Of a DNA stretch of 64,000 bases, positions 49,285 to 58,031 are shown in pieces. Location: positions 698,012-762,011 of the forward strand of contig NZ_CP139992.1 in NCBI RefSeq assembly GCF_034424155.1, written 5' to 3'. Every line of letters starts with the position of its first letter. Within the stretch, counting starts at the first letter, position 1. The stretch is from Hafnia alvei (lineage in GTDB: Bacteria > Pseudomonadota > Gammaproteobacteria > Enterobacterales > Enterobacteriaceae). A model generated the notes under the pieces. The model was not told where the DNA came from. It did not search any database and saw only the letters and a list, made by a program, of their open reading frames with translations. The translations under genes were made by a program, and so were the position numbers.

Positions 49285-49803
49285 TTACAGCATTTCAGCG
49301 ATCTCCAGCATGATCTGTTCGCACCATTGTTCTAGGCGCTTGTCGCTTAAATCGTATTGATTCGCTTCGTCGAGAGCCAAGCCAACGAACAGCTTGCCAT
49401 CGTCAATCACCGGTTTAGGGCTAGTAAACTCGTAGCCTTCTGTTGGCCAATAGCCGACAAACTGCACGCCTAGCGGCAGTAAACGATCGTGAAGCATACC
49501 CAGTGCATCGAGGAACCATTCGCCATAACCAAGTTGATCACCCATGCCATACATGGCGATGATTTTATTTTGTAGATTCAAGCTTGGCAGTGCGTCCCAG
49601 ACGGCTTCCCAGTCCTCTTGAATCTCACCAAAGTCCCAGGTTGGAATACCGAGGATCAGAATGTCGTAATCCTCCATGCGCTGGATGGGAACGTCTTTGA
49701 TGTTATGTAAATCGACTAACTCGGCGCCGAGAATATCGCGAATTTTTTCAGCGGCCATTTCGGTATAGCAAGTGCTGGAGCCGTAAAAAAGACCTATCTT
49801 CAT
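49285..49803 (-). CDS. fldB: Flavodoxin FldB
   Basis: FldB is a long-chain FMN flavodoxin. The 172-residue protein has the phosphate-binding loop [10 protein letters not shown] at residues 5-14 and the isoalloxazine-binding loops [15 protein letters not shown] near residue 56 and [13 protein letters not shown] near residue 88. The start at 49803 gives [12 protein letters not shown] as in the family; the ATG at 49821 lacks a good Shine-Dalgarno. It differs from FldA in the STC loop and is in the E. coli fldB position, divergent from xerD. In E. coli it belongs to the SoxRS regulon. Confidence 0.95.
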   Translation of the reverse strand: MKIGLFYGSSTCYTEMAAEKIRDILGAELVDLHNIKDVPIQRMEDYDILILGIPTWDFGEIQEDWEAVWDALPSLNLQNKIIAMYGMGDQLGYGEWFLDALGMLHDRLLPLGVQFVGYWPTEGYEFTSPKPVIDDGKLFVGLALDEANQYDLSDKRLEQWCEQIMLEIAEML

Positions 49804-50007
49804 AGTAATACCTAAAAACATTCGAGCTGCGACTAGGCGGCAATCAGGGTGAAAGAAGGTAGCGAACGCTGCGGTAATGTAAAGGGTGCAGGGAAGTTGC
49901 TGCCGTCGGGTTACAAATACATAACAGCAGAGTGTATCAGATTTGAATCCGTGTCAGGCATAATGCACACTAAACCTTGGTTTGAGTCTTTATCAATGGA
50001 GTCGCCG

Positions 50008-50907
50008 GTGCACGAGCAAGATCAGGCACTGATAGAACAATTTTTAGATGCGCTGTGGTTAGAGCGCAACTTAGCCGAAAATACGCTGGCCTCTTATCGT
50101 TTAGATTTACGGTCGTTGGCTGAATGGCTGGCGCATCATCATTCTGATTTATTACAGGCTCAGGTTTCTGATCTGCAAAGTTTCTTAGCTGAACGCGTCG
50201 ATGGCGGCTATAAAGCGACCAGCTCTGCCCGTTTACTTAGCGCCATGCGTCGTTTATTTCAGTATTTCTATCGTGAAAAAATGCGCAGCGACGATCCGAC
50301 GACGTTATTATCATCGCCAAAGCTACCGCAGCGACTGCCGAAAGATCTCACCGAAGAGCAGGTTGATACGCTGCTGCAAACACCAAGCGTTGAGAACCCA
50401 ATAGAACTGCGTGATAAGGCGATGCTTGAAGTGCTTTATGCCACCGGACTCCGCGTTTCTGAACTGGTGGGGCTGACGCAGGCCGATGTTAGCTTGCGTC
50501 AGGGCGTGGTGCGCGTTATTGGTAAAGGTAATAAAGAACGGCTGGTTCCGCTGGGAGAAGAGGCGGTTTACTGGATTGAGTATTATCTGGAATATGGTCG
50601 ACCATGGCTGCTGAATGGGCAAACGATAGACGTGCTGTTTCCCAGTAATCGTGCCCAACAGATGACGCGCCAAACGTTTTGGCATCGCATTAAGCATTAT
50701 GCGGTACTGGCGGGCATCGATAGCTCGCGCTTGTCTCCGCATGTGCTCAGGCACGCTTTTGCCACCCATTTGCTGAACCATGGGGCAGATTTGCGTGTCG
50801 TACAAATGTTGTTAGGACATAGCGATCTGTCCACAACCCAAATTTATACGCATGTAGCTACTGAACGACTGAAGCAGCTACATCAACAGCATCATCCCCG
50901 TGCGTAA
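50008..50907 (+). CDS. xerD: Tyrosine recombinase XerD
   Basis: XerD acts with XerC at the chromosomal dif site to resolve dimers at division. The 299-residue protein has the N-terminal SAM-like core-binding domain (about residues 1-100) and the catalytic domain with Arg (ATGLRVSELVGL), Lys (VIGKGNKERLVPLG), the box II HxxR (HVLRHAFATHLL), His (LLGHSDLS) and the nucleophile Tyr (TTQIYTHV). I place the start at GTG 50008, preceded by GGAG at 6 nt; an ATG at 49996 giving four more residues is possible. The ORF is open much further upstream, but that part is not family-like. dsbC follows after 27 nt. Confidence 0.95.
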   Translation: MHEQDQALIEQFLDALWLERNLAENTLASYRLDLRSLAEWLAHHHSDLLQAQVSDLQSFLAERVDGGYKATSSARLLSAMRRLFQYFYREKMRSDDPTTLLSSPKLPQRLPKDLTEEQVDTLLQTPSVENPIELRDKAMLEVLYATGLRVSELVGLTQADVSLRQGVVRVIGKGNKERLVPLGEEAVYWIEYYLEYGRPWLLNGQTIDVLFPSNRAQQMTRQTFWHRIKHYAVLAGIDSSRLSPHVLRHAFATHLLNHGADLRVVQMLLGHSDLSTTQIYTHVATERLKQLHQQHHPRA

Positions 50908-50934
50908 GGCGCAGGGAAATACAAGGATTACGCA

Positions 50935-51651
50935 ATGAAGAAAGGTTTAATTTGGCTGTCTTTGCTGGCGGCTTCAGTCACTGGCGCAGCACATGCAGGT
51001 GATGCTGAAATCCAGCAGTCGCTGAAAACATTGGGCGTACAGAAAGCCGAGATTCAGCCTTCTCCGGTTGCCGGTTTGCAAACGGTATTTACCGACAACG
51101 GCGTACTTTACGTGACCAGCGATGGTAAGCACATTCTGCAAGGGCCGATGTATGACGTCAGCGGCGCGGTGCCAGTTAACGTGACTAACCAGATTCTGGT
51201 TGGACGTCTGCAAAAGCTGGTGCCTGAGATGATTGTCTACAAAGCACCAAAAGAAAAACATGTGATTACGGTCTTTACCGACATCACCTGTGGCTACTGC
51301 CACAAACTGCATTCGCAGATGAAAGAGTATAACGATCTGGGTATCACCGTGCGTTATCTGGCATTCCCGCGTCAGGGTTTAAGCTCTCAAGCGGAAAGAG
51401 ATATGCAGTCAATCTGGTGCATGGCCGATCGTCGCAAGGCATTTGATGCGGCATTGAGCGGTGAAGCGACTCAGCCAGCAACCTGTAATGTTGATATCAA
51501 AAAACACTATGAGCTCGGCGTGCAGTTTGGCGTGCAGGGAACTCCTGCCATTGTGCTGAACGACGGCACCGTGATCCCTGGCTATCAGGGACCGAAAGAG
51601 ATGTTGGCGATGTTGGATGCGCAGGCAGCCATGAGCAAGGCTAAAGGTTAA
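50935..51651 (+). CDS. dsbC: Protein disulfide isomerase DsbC
   Basis: DsbC is a periplasmic homodimeric disulfide isomerase kept reduced by DsbD. The 238-residue precursor starts with a signal peptide ending AAHA before GDAEIQ. A dimerisation domain (about residues 21-85) is followed by a thioredoxin domain with the active site CGYC in TDITCGYCHKLH near residue 120. A second, structural cysteine pair (IWCMADRR...ATCNVD) is also present. It lies between xerD and recJ, 5 nt before the recJ start, as in E. coli. Confidence 0.97.
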   Translation: MKKGLIWLSLLAASVTGAAHAGDAEIQQSLKTLGVQKAEIQPSPVAGLQTVFTDNGVLYVTSDGKHILQGPMYDVSGAVPVNVTNQILVGRLQKLVPEMIVYKAPKEKHVITVFTDITCGYCHKLHSQMKEYNDLGITVRYLAFPRQGLSSQAERDMQSIWCMADRRKAFDAALSGEATQPATCNVDIKKHYELGVQFGVQGTPAIVLNDGTVIPGYQGPKEMLAMLDAQAAMSKAKG

Positions 51652-51656
51652 TTGGT

Positions 51657-53390
51657 TTGATCGTATCAACACAGCTCCGCCGCCGAGAGGCGGTGGAAAA
51701 TCATGAACTTCCTGACGATCTCCATCCACTATTGCGCCGCGTCTATGCCAACCGTGGCATTGTTAGCATGCAAGAGCTGGAGCGTGGGGTTAAAGGTTTA
51801 CTCTCATACCAGACGTTATCGGGCATCGATCGCGCAGTCGAGCTCCTTCATCAGGCACTGTCTGAGCATCAACGTATTGTTATCGTCGGCGATTTTGATG
51901 CCGATGGCGCAACCAGCACCGCGCTTTCCATGTTGGCATTGCGCAGCATGGGGGCGGCAAACGTTCAGTATCTGGTACCGAACCGTTTTGAAGATGGCTA
52001 CGGGCTAAGCCCTGAAGTGGTTGAGCAGGCTGCTGCTATGGGCGCAGAGCTGATCATGACCGTCGATAACGGTATATCGTCTCACGCAGGCGTTGATAAT
52101 GCGCATGCTCGTGGGATCAAAGTACTGGTTACCGATCACCATCTGCCGGGGGAAACTTTACCCGCCGCTGATGCGATGGTTAACCCGAATCTTAACGACT
52201 GTGGTTTCCCGTCGAAGTCGTTGGCCGGTGTTGGCGTGGCGTTCTATCTGATGTTAGCGCTGCGCAAGCATCTGAATGAACACGGCTGGTTTGAACAACA
52301 CGGGATCGCCGCGCCGAATCTGGCTGACCTGCTCGATTTAGTGGCGCTAGGCACGGTGGCAGACGTTGTGGCGCTGGATGCCAATAACCGAATTTTGGTG
52401 CATCAGGGGCTTAATCGTATCCGCGCGGGTAAATGTCGCGTTGGGATCCGTGCGTTGTTGGAAATTGCCAATCGTGATGCTCGTCAGTTGGTCGCAAGCG
52501 ATTTAGGTTTTGCGCTTGGTCCACGTCTTAACGCCGCAGGGCGCTTGGACAACATGTCGGTTGGCGTTGAACTGCTGCTTTGCGACGAGATGCCAAAAGC
52601 GCGCGAGCTTGCCAGCGATCTGGATAGTTTGAACGTGACGCGTCGTGAGATAGAGCAGGGCATGCAGGTTGAGGCATTGCAGATTTGCAGCGAGCTGGAA
52701 CGCACTACGGTTGAAATGCCGTACGGTTTGGCGCTGTATCATCCTGAATGGCACCAAGGCGTGGTGGGCATTCTCGCTTCACGCATCAAAGAGCGCTTTT
52801 ACCGCCCGGTGATTGCTTTTGCTCCAGCGGGCGATGGCATTCTGAAAGGCTCTGGTCGTTCCATTCACGGTTTGCACATGCGCGATGCGCTGGAGCGTAT
52901 TGATTCGCAAAACCCCGGTTTGATCATGAAGTTTGGCGGTCACGCGATGGCGGCCGGATTGTCATTAGAAGAATCGCGCTTTGATGAGTTCCGTCAGCGT
53001 TTTGCTGAACTGGTCGGCGAATGGCTGGATGCATCTCAGCTTGAAGGCGTGATCTGGTCTGACGGTGAACTGGCGATGGATGAGCTTTCGCTGCCAACCG
53101 CAGAGTTGCTGCGCGATGCAGGGCCATGGGGGCAGGCGTTTCCTGATCCTACCTTCGACGGCAAGTTCAAAATCTTGCAGCAGAGGCTGGTGGGTGAACG
53201 TCACCTGAAGCTGATGGTTGAGCCTGTGGGTGGCGGCCCGTTGCTAGATGGTATCGCTTTTAACGTGGATACCGCGCTGTGGCCAGATCCGAGCGTACGT
53301 GAAGTGGAGCTGGCATTTAAGCTGGACATTAACGAATATCGTGGCAACCGAAGTGTACAGCTGATGATTCAGCACCTTTGGCCGCGCTGA
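51657..53390 (+). CDS. recJ: Single-strand-specific exonuclease RecJ
   Basis: RecJ is a 5'-3' single-strand DNA exonuclease of the DHH family used in RecF-pathway recombination and mismatch repair. The 577-residue product has the phosphoesterase motifs VGDFDADGATS near residue 73, VDNGISS near residue 136, VTDHHLPG near residue 157 and GRLDNMSVG near residue 298. The DHHA1 motif LKGSGRSIHGLHMRDAL and GGHAMAAGLSLE lie near residues 397-435. Translation appears to start at a rare TTG (51657), 5 nt after dsbC, with only AAAGG upstream; this suggests low-level, coupled synthesis. E. coli recJ likewise uses a weak GTG start. Confidence 0.93.
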   Translation: MIVSTQLRRREAVENHELPDDLHPLLRRVYANRGIVSMQELERGVKGLLSYQTLSGIDRAVELLHQALSEHQRIVIVGDFDADGATSTALSMLALRSMGAANVQYLVPNRFEDGYGLSPEVVEQAAAMGAELIMTVDNGISSHAGVDNAHARGIKVLVTDHHLPGETLPAADAMVNPNLNDCGFPSKSLAGVGVAFYLMLALRKHLNEHGWFEQHGIAAPNLADLLDLVALGTVADVVALDANNRILVHQGLNRIRAGKCRVGIRALLEIANRDARQLVASDLGFALGPRLNAAGRLDNMSVGVELLLCDEMPKARELASDLDSLNVTRREIEQGMQVEALQICSELERTTVEMPYGLALYHPEWHQGVVGILASRIKERFYRPVIAFAPAGDGILKGSGRSIHGLHMRDALERIDSQNPGLIMKFGGHAMAAGLSLEESRFDEFRQRFAELVGEWLDASQLEGVIWSDGELAMDELSLPTAELLRDAGPWGQAFPDPTFDGKFKILQQRLVGERHLKLMVEPVGGGPLLDGIAFNVDTALWPDPSVREVELAFKLDINEYRGNRSVQLMIQHLWPR

Positions 53391-53421
53391 CGCACTCGAA
53401 CAAAAATCCATGTAATGTATG

Positions 53422-53450
53422 AGGGGTAGCACAAGCTGCCCCTTTTTGTT
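53422..53450 (+). terminator. recJ terminator
   Basis: GGGGTAG and CTGCCCC form a stem with one wobble around a short loop, followed by TTTTTG. Confidence 0.8.
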
Positions 53451-53796
53451 CTCGTTATACTCCTCAGATGATTAAGTGTAGTGAGACGTCGCTCTTTTAT
53501 AAGAAGAAGTAATAACAGCGAGCCTGCAATAAGCCATACATTTTAATCGCGTCGTTCCTCGCCGGAAATTGCAGCAATAGAGCTTGAAAATCGCGGAATG
53601 ACTGCCATTTATAGGTGTGAGTTGCTATATTCTGTAAGGACATTTTGATAGAGTCGAAAGCTAGGCGTAAGCAGTTTTTTAGTTCATTACGCTGCCTTAA
53701 CGCTATTTTTATCGTCTCTTTATGACGGTTTAGGAATTCCTTTAGAGGAATGACATGGTTCCGTCGCTGAACACTTAACGAAAGATATAAGAAAAT
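53451..53796. other. recJ-prfB gap with a possible minus-strand remnant ORF
   Basis: In E. coli prfB follows recJ closely; here about 350 extra nt lie between. On the minus strand a stop-free frame of about 80 codons runs from about 53745 to 53497. From its only early ATG (53643) it encodes 48 residues ending GLLQARCYYFFL. I recognise no family and see no Shine-Dalgarno, so it may be a decayed gene or chance. The prfB promoter is presumably also here. Confidence 0.4.
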
Positions 53797-54895
53797 ATGT
53801 TTGAAATTAATCCGGTAAAAAGCCGTATCCAGGACCTGTCTGACCGGACAGAAGTTCTGAGGGGGTATCTTTGACTATGATGCCAAGAAAGAACGGCTAG
53901 AAGAAGTTAACGCCGAGCTCGAGCAGCCCGACGTATGGAATGAGCCAGAACGCGCACAGGCGCTGGGCAAAGAACGTTCCTCGTTAGAAGAAATCGTTAA
54001 TACCATCAATCAAATGACTCAGGGTCTGGATGATGTATCCGGATTGCTGGAGCTGGCTATCGAAGCCGACGACGAAGAGACCTTCAATGAGGCCGTCGTT
54101 GAGCTGGATCAGTTAGACGCCAAACTGGCTCAGTTAGAATTCCGTCGTATGTTCTCAGGTGAGTACGACAGCGCTGATTGTTATATCGACATTCAGGCCG
54201 GTTCTGGCGGGACAGAAGCACAGGACTGGGCAAGCATGTTGCTGCGTATGTTCCTGCGCTGGGCGGAAGCCAAAGGTTTCAAAACCGAAATTATTGAAGA
54301 ATCAGACGGCGAAGTAGCCGGTCTGAAATCTGCGACCGTAAAAATCTCCGGTGAATATGCTTACGGCTGGCTGCGTACTGAAACTGGCGTTCATCGTCTG
54401 GTACGTAAAAGCCCGTTTGACTCTGGTGGTCGTCGTCATACGTCATTTAGCTCTGCGTTTGTGTACCCAGAAGTGGATGACGATATTGATATCGAGATCA
54501 ATCCAGCCGATTTGCGTATTGACGTATACCGCGCCTCTGGTGCCGGTGGTCAGCACGTTAACCGTACGGAATCCGCAGTACGTATTACCCATATTCCGAC
54601 CAACATTGTGACTCAGTGTCAGAATGACCGTTCTCAGCATAAGAACAAAGATCAGGCAATGCGTCAGCTGAAAGCTAAGCTGTACGAATACGAAATGCAG
54701 AAGAAAAATGCTGAGAAACAAGTGATGGAAGACAACAAGTCTGACATCGGTTGGGGGAGCCAAATCCGTTCTTACGTTCTGGATGACTCTCGCATTAAGG
54801 ATTTACGTACTGGCGTTGAAACGCGTAATACACAGGCCGTGTTAGATGGCGACCTGGATAGATTCATTGAGGCAAGCTTGAAAGCCGGGTTATGA
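53797..54895 (+). CDS. prfB: Peptide chain release factor 2 (programmed +1 frameshift)
   Basis: RF2 terminates translation at UGA and UAA. The gene starts at ATG 53797 ([17 protein letters not shown]) and reads 25 codons to CTT, then meets an in-frame TGA at 53872-53874. Translation continues by +1 slippage: 53797-53871 joins to 53873-54895, giving 365 residues as in E. coli. The downstream part carries the tripeptide SPF ([10 protein letters not shown] near residue 205) for stop-codon recognition and GGQ (GAGGQHVNR near residue 250) for peptidyl-tRNA hydrolysis. A caller that ignores slippage would begin it at 54014. lysS follows after 9 nt. Confidence 0.97.
53860..53874 (+). promoter_or_regulatory. 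RF2 autoregulatory frameshift site
   Basis: AGGGGG (53860-53865), spacer TAT, slippery CTT and TGA followed by C is identical to the E. coli prfB frameshift signal. The Shine-Dalgarno-like stretch three bases before CTT promotes +1 slippage when RF2 is scarce. Confidence 0.97.
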
Positions 54896-54904
54896 GGAAA
54901 CAAT

Positions 54905-56422
54905 ATGTCTGAACAACAATCACAAGGTGCCGATCAGGCTCTTGATCTTAACAACGAAATGCAGTCTCGCCGTGAAAAATTGGCCGCGCTGCGCAAGGAA
55001 GGGATCGCATTCCCTAACGATTTCCGCCGTGATGCTACTTCGGACAAGTTGCATAGCCTGTACGACGAAAAGGATAAAGCAGAACTCGAAGATCTGAACA
55101 TCGAGGTTTCTGTTGCTGGTCGTATGATGACCCGCCGTATTATGGGTAAAGCTGCCTTCGTTACTCTGCAGGATATGGGTGGTCGCATCCAGCTGTATGT
55201 TGCACGTGACGATCTGCCAGAAGGCCTGTACAACGACCAGTTCAAAAAATGGGACTTGGGTGACATCATTGGTGCGCGCGGTAAAGTATTCCGCACTCAG
55301 ACGGGTGAATTGTCTATCCATTGTACCGAAATTCGTCTGCTGACTAAGGCACTGCGCCCGCTGCCAGACAAATTCCACGGTCTGTCCGATCAGGAAACTC
55401 GCTATCGTCAGCGTTATCTTGATCTGATCGCTAACGAAGAGTCTCGCGAGACTTTCCGTATTCGTTCTAAAACTCTGGCTGCTATCCGTAGCTTTATGGT
55501 GAACAAAGGCTTCATGGAAGTGGAAACTCCTATGATGCAAGTGATCCCTGGTGGTGCTTCTGCACGTCCATTCATCACTCACCACAATGCGCTGGATATC
55601 GATATGTATCTACGTATCGCGCCAGAACTGTACCTGAAACGTCTGGTTGTGGGTGGCTTCGAACGCGTATTCGAAATCAACCGTAACTTCCGTAACGAAG
55701 GCGTTTCTCCGCGTCATAACCCAGAGTTCACCATGATGGAACTCTATATGGCTTACGCGGATTACAAAGATCTGATCGTTCTGACCGAAGATCTGTTCCG
55801 TACTCTGACTCAGGAAGTTCTGGGCAGCAGCATTGTTCAGTACGGCGACCAGACTTTCGACTTCGGCAAACCTTTCATCAAAATGACCATGAAAGAGTCC
55901 ATCAACCACTATCGTCCAGACATTAAAATGGAAGATTTGGATGACTTGGATAAAGCGATCAAAATCGCAGAATCTTTGGGCATTAAGATCGAGAAGAGCT
56001 GGGGCCTAGGCCGTATTCAGTGTGAAATCTTTGACGAAACCGCAGAGAAAAACCTGATTCAGCCAACCTTCATCACCGAATATCCAGCAGAGGTTTCTCC
56101 GCTGGCTCGTCGTAACGATGATAACCCGTTCATCACTGACCGCTTCGAGTTCTTCATCGGCGGCCGTGAAATTGGTAACGGCTTCTCCGAGCTTAACGAT
56201 GCGGAAGATCAGGCTGAACGCTTCCAGGATCAGGTTCGTGCGAAAGACGAAGGTGATGACGAAGCGATGTTCTACGATGAAGACTATGTGACTTCTCTGG
56301 AACACGGTTTGCCACCAACCGCAGGTCTGGGTATTGGTATCGACCGTATGATGATGCTGTTCACCAACAGCCATACCATCCGTGACGTGATCCTGTTCCC
56401 AGCAATGCGTCCAATCAAATAA
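54905..56422 (+). CDS. lysS: Lysyl-tRNA synthetase (class II) LysS
   Basis: LysS charges tRNA-Lys. The 505-residue class II synthetase has an N-terminal OB-fold anticodon-binding domain (about residues 65-145, [21 protein letters not shown]). Motif 1 is near residue 215 ([21 protein letters not shown]), motif 2 near residue 262 ([22 protein letters not shown]) and motif 3 near residue 478 ([13 protein letters not shown]). It follows prfB by 9 nt with GAGG upstream, so the pair is co-transcribed. Codon use is biased to preferred codons. A strong terminator follows. Confidence 0.97.
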   Translation: MSEQQSQGADQALDLNNEMQSRREKLAALRKEGIAFPNDFRRDATSDKLHSLYDEKDKAELEDLNIEVSVAGRMMTRRIMGKAAFVTLQDMGGRIQLYVARDDLPEGLYNDQFKKWDLGDIIGARGKVFRTQTGELSIHCTEIRLLTKALRPLPDKFHGLSDQETRYRQRYLDLIANEESRETFRIRSKTLAAIRSFMVNKGFMEVETPMMQVIPGGASARPFITHHNALDIDMYLRIAPELYLKRLVVGGFERVFEINRNFRNEGVSPRHNPEFTMMELYMAYADYKDLIVLTEDLFRTLTQEVLGSSIVQYGDQTFDFGKPFIKMTMKESINHYRPDIKMEDLDDLDKAIKIAESLGIKIEKSWGLGRIQCEIFDETAEKNLIQPTFITEYPAEVSPLARRNDDNPFITDRFEFFIGGREIGNGFSELNDAEDQAERFQDQVRAKDEGDDEAMFYDEDYVTSLEHGLPPTAGLGIGIDRMMMLFTNSHTIRDVILFPAMRPIK

Positions 56423-56459
56423 GTTTGTAAGCGGTAGCGAGCCTGCCGCATACCAAATA

Positions 56460-56499
56460 AAAATCCCCACTGGTATTAAAACCGTGGGGATTTTTTTTG
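56460..56499 (+). terminator. prfB-lysS terminator
   Basis: AATCCCCAC and GTGGGGATT form a perfect 9-bp stem with a 13-nt loop and eight T residues. Confidence 0.9.
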
Positions 56500-56572
56500 A
56501 ATTGATTTCCTATATTGTGATCGCCCAACGGTCTAACCGCTTAATTATTCGTCACTTAGGGTTTTAATCTGC

Positions 56573-56600
56573 TTGATGGCGTGCCAGAAGGGACTATAAT
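56573..56600 (+). promoter_or_regulatory. Promoter of the tRNA-Gly gene
   Basis: TTGATG (56573-56578) and a perfect TATAAT (56595-56600) are 16 bp apart, placing the transcription start about 9 nt before the mature tRNA 5' end. GC-rich GATCGCC between -10 and start may be a stringent discriminator. Confidence 0.75.
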
Positions 56601-56615
56601 GATCGCCACATTGAT

Positions 56616-56689
56616 GCGGGCGTAGTTCAATGGTAGAACGAGAGCTTCCCAAGCTCTATACGAGGGTTCGATTCCCTTCGCCCGCTCCA
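56616..56689 (+). tRNA. glyU: tRNA-Gly (anticodon CCC)
   Basis: The 74-nt sequence folds as a full cloverleaf: acceptor GCGGGCG/CGCCCGC, anticodon stem AGAGC/GCTCT with loop TTCCCAA (anticodon CCC), T-arm GAGGG-TTCGATT-CCCTT and encoded CCA. It reads codon GGG and is identical, as far as I recall, to E. coli glyU. Its 3' end serves as attachment site for the islet that follows. Confidence 0.97.
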
Positions 56690-56692
56690 AAT
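56659..56692 (+). repeat. Left attachment repeat (attL) inside the tRNA-Gly 3' end
   Basis: 34 bp starting TACGAGGGTTCGATTCCC and ending in CCGCTCCAAAT, identical to the copy at 59087-59120. It covers the T-arm and acceptor 3' strand. Confidence 0.9.
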
Positions 56693-57167
56693 ATCACTCC
56701 TTATAGAAAACCCTTAAAAGCCTTATCTATCAGTAAATTAAATAGTTTTCTGTTTTAGTCACCTATAGGTGGGTTCTATCATTGTGATCTGCCATTTGTA
56801 ACTGTCACGCTAAGTTATATGGTGAGATGACAGTATAACTCAGCGTAGGCGGTACTCGCGTTCTCGCATCGCGATAGCAAAATGTGAAAAAAAGCCCAAC
56901 TAGGCATTGTTATTTCATCGACAGATTGATCACACGTATTTAAGCTTGATGCGAGGTGCTCTGAGCCTCGTGAACCTGTGAATAGTGGTAAATCGCTTGT
57001 AGCTACAGAGCAGGCTCTGTCAGCGTTTTGCTCACGCGTCTTACGGTACACGAACAACCTGATAAGATTTAATCCCTCTGAGAATCTGATGAAGTTGCTA
57101 TGTTCTTTTTGTCTCCTTACCACTAACGGGGCTTTGTGGCTCCTATTGTCTGAGAGCAGAAGAAAAG
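56693..57167. other. Left arm of the islet, no confident gene
   Basis: ORFs of 165 codons (minus, 56815-57312) and 66 codons (plus, 56978-57178) can be read but show no domain features, and the first overlaps the immunity gene by 119 nt. A 13-bp inverted repeat with one mismatch (ACGCTAAGTTATA 56807-56819, TATAACTCAGCGT 56834-56846) and the palindrome ACCTATAGGT (56761-56770) are present. Confidence 0.5.
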
Positions 57168-57187
57168 AGCCAGCGTGAAAGCTGGCT
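57168..57187 (-). terminator. Terminator of the hcp-toxin-immunity operon
   Basis: AGCCAGC and GCTGGCT form a perfect 7-bp stem with a 6-nt loop. On the minus strand it is followed by CTTTTCTTC. It starts 6 nt beyond the immunity gene stop codon. Confidence 0.75.
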
Positions 57188-57193
57188 ATGCTC

Positions 57194-57619
57194 TTAGAAT
57201 GGTGATGAGGTGAGATAGACAGGAACGGAGTAGATCGAACCTCCTGCCAGATAATCAGCAGGACTGTGAAAAGTGTAGACGGTTCCCTTGACTGACAGAT
57301 AGATCGCGTCATTCTCGACCTTCTTCAATGTGTCTTTGTCCGTGGTGATCATGAAAGGCTCGTAATCGTCCTCCAGGCTCGCCATAAACGCTTTATCATC
57401 TTTGGTTGCATCATAGAGATAGAAACGATAGGAAAAGCCTGTAGTGGCTCCTGCGCTTGCTTCTGTGATGTAGAGGTTAGCCAGGTTGTTAACTTTCACC
57501 TTCTTAATAATCTCTTGTTCAAGGGGTGAGAAGTGCAGCACCTTGTAAACCCCAAAGGCGACAAGCGCCAGCAGGATTAAGAGTAGATAACGTTTCTTAA
57601 AAGCCAGAGCGTTTTGCAT
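57194..57619 (-). CDS. Putative membrane-anchored immunity protein
   Basis: I do not recognise a named family. The 141-residue protein begins MQNALAFKKRYLLLILLALVAFGVYKVLHF: positive residues, then one transmembrane helix at about residues 11-27. The remaining 110 residues are a soluble, mostly beta-rich domain. The positive-inside rule puts this domain in the periplasm. Its start overlaps the end of the toxin-like gene by 23 nt in the same direction, the usual position and coupling of an immunity gene. It is the last gene of the operon and is followed by a terminator. If it is immunity, its topology implies protection against a toxin that works in the periplasm or cell envelope. Function is inferred from context only. 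Confidence 0.65.
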   Translation of the reverse strand: MQNALAFKKRYLLLILLALVAFGVYKVLHFSPLEQEIIKKVKVNNLANLYITEASAGATTGFSYRFYLYDATKDDKAFMASLEDDYEPFMITTDKDTLKKVENDAIYLSVKGTVYTFHSPADYLAGGSIYSVPVYLTSSPF

Positions 57620-58031
57620 AGTTGATGCCTGCTCTTATCCAATATTGGTCGTTAGGATCATCACCGTAAGGTGTTAAACCATACCAATTACCGAAAGCCG
57701 GGTTTGTTGTACCTGCTCGACTTTGCGCCCATCCAGCCCCCCGGAGTAACACTTCATCAGTCATTCCGGCAGCGTGACCAACCGCACCGTAATGGAAGTT
57801 ACCAAAATTCTCAAACTGTTTACCGCGCTGTTTGTAATCCCATGGGCCATGCCCTCTTACCTGCTGATAAAACCATGTATACGTAAGAGCGGACGGGCCA
57901 CGGTGAAAGCGAGCCATCATCATGTTATTGACGATATTCACATCAAACGGGGCGAAAGAGGACACATCAAACGGCGGGTGAGGTGATACCGCTAATGTTG
58001 GATATCTCACGCTTGCGCTCTCCCATTCCAT
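57597..58031 (-). CDS. Toxin-44-like effector domain protein
   Basis: The 144-residue product resembles the bacterial polymorphic toxin type 44 domain. Matching features are WFYQQVRGHGPWDYKQRG (about residues 53-70), FGNFHYGAVGHAAGM (76-90), LLRGAGWAQ (95-103) and PYGDDPNDQYWIRAGI (121-136). It has no signal peptide. It begins at ATG 58031 inside the last codons of hcp (25-nt overlap, -1 frame relative to hcp); its own frame is closed by TAA about seven codons upstream, and no Shine-Dalgarno is visible, so translation probably depends on hcp. The residues before the domain (RYPTLAVSPHPPFDV) look like a linker. The enzymatic activity is not established by what I can see. Confidence 0.7.
   Translation of the reverse strand: MEWESASVRYPTLAVSPHPPFDVSSFAPFDVNIVNNMMMARFHRGPSALTYTWFYQQVRGHGPWDYKQRGKQFENFGNFHYGAVGHAAGMTDEVLLRGAGWAQSRAGTTNPAFGNWYGLTPYGDDPNDQYWIRAGINYAKRSGF

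Noticed and set aside
53872..53874. In-frame stop in prfB suggesting a frameshift mutation
   Set aside because: The site is the conserved RF2 programmed +1 frameshift with AGGGGG, CTT and TGAC.
56815..57312. 165-codon ORF on the minus strand in the islet
   Set aside because: It overlaps the better-supported immunity gene by 119 nt, has no ribosome binding site and no domain-like pattern.
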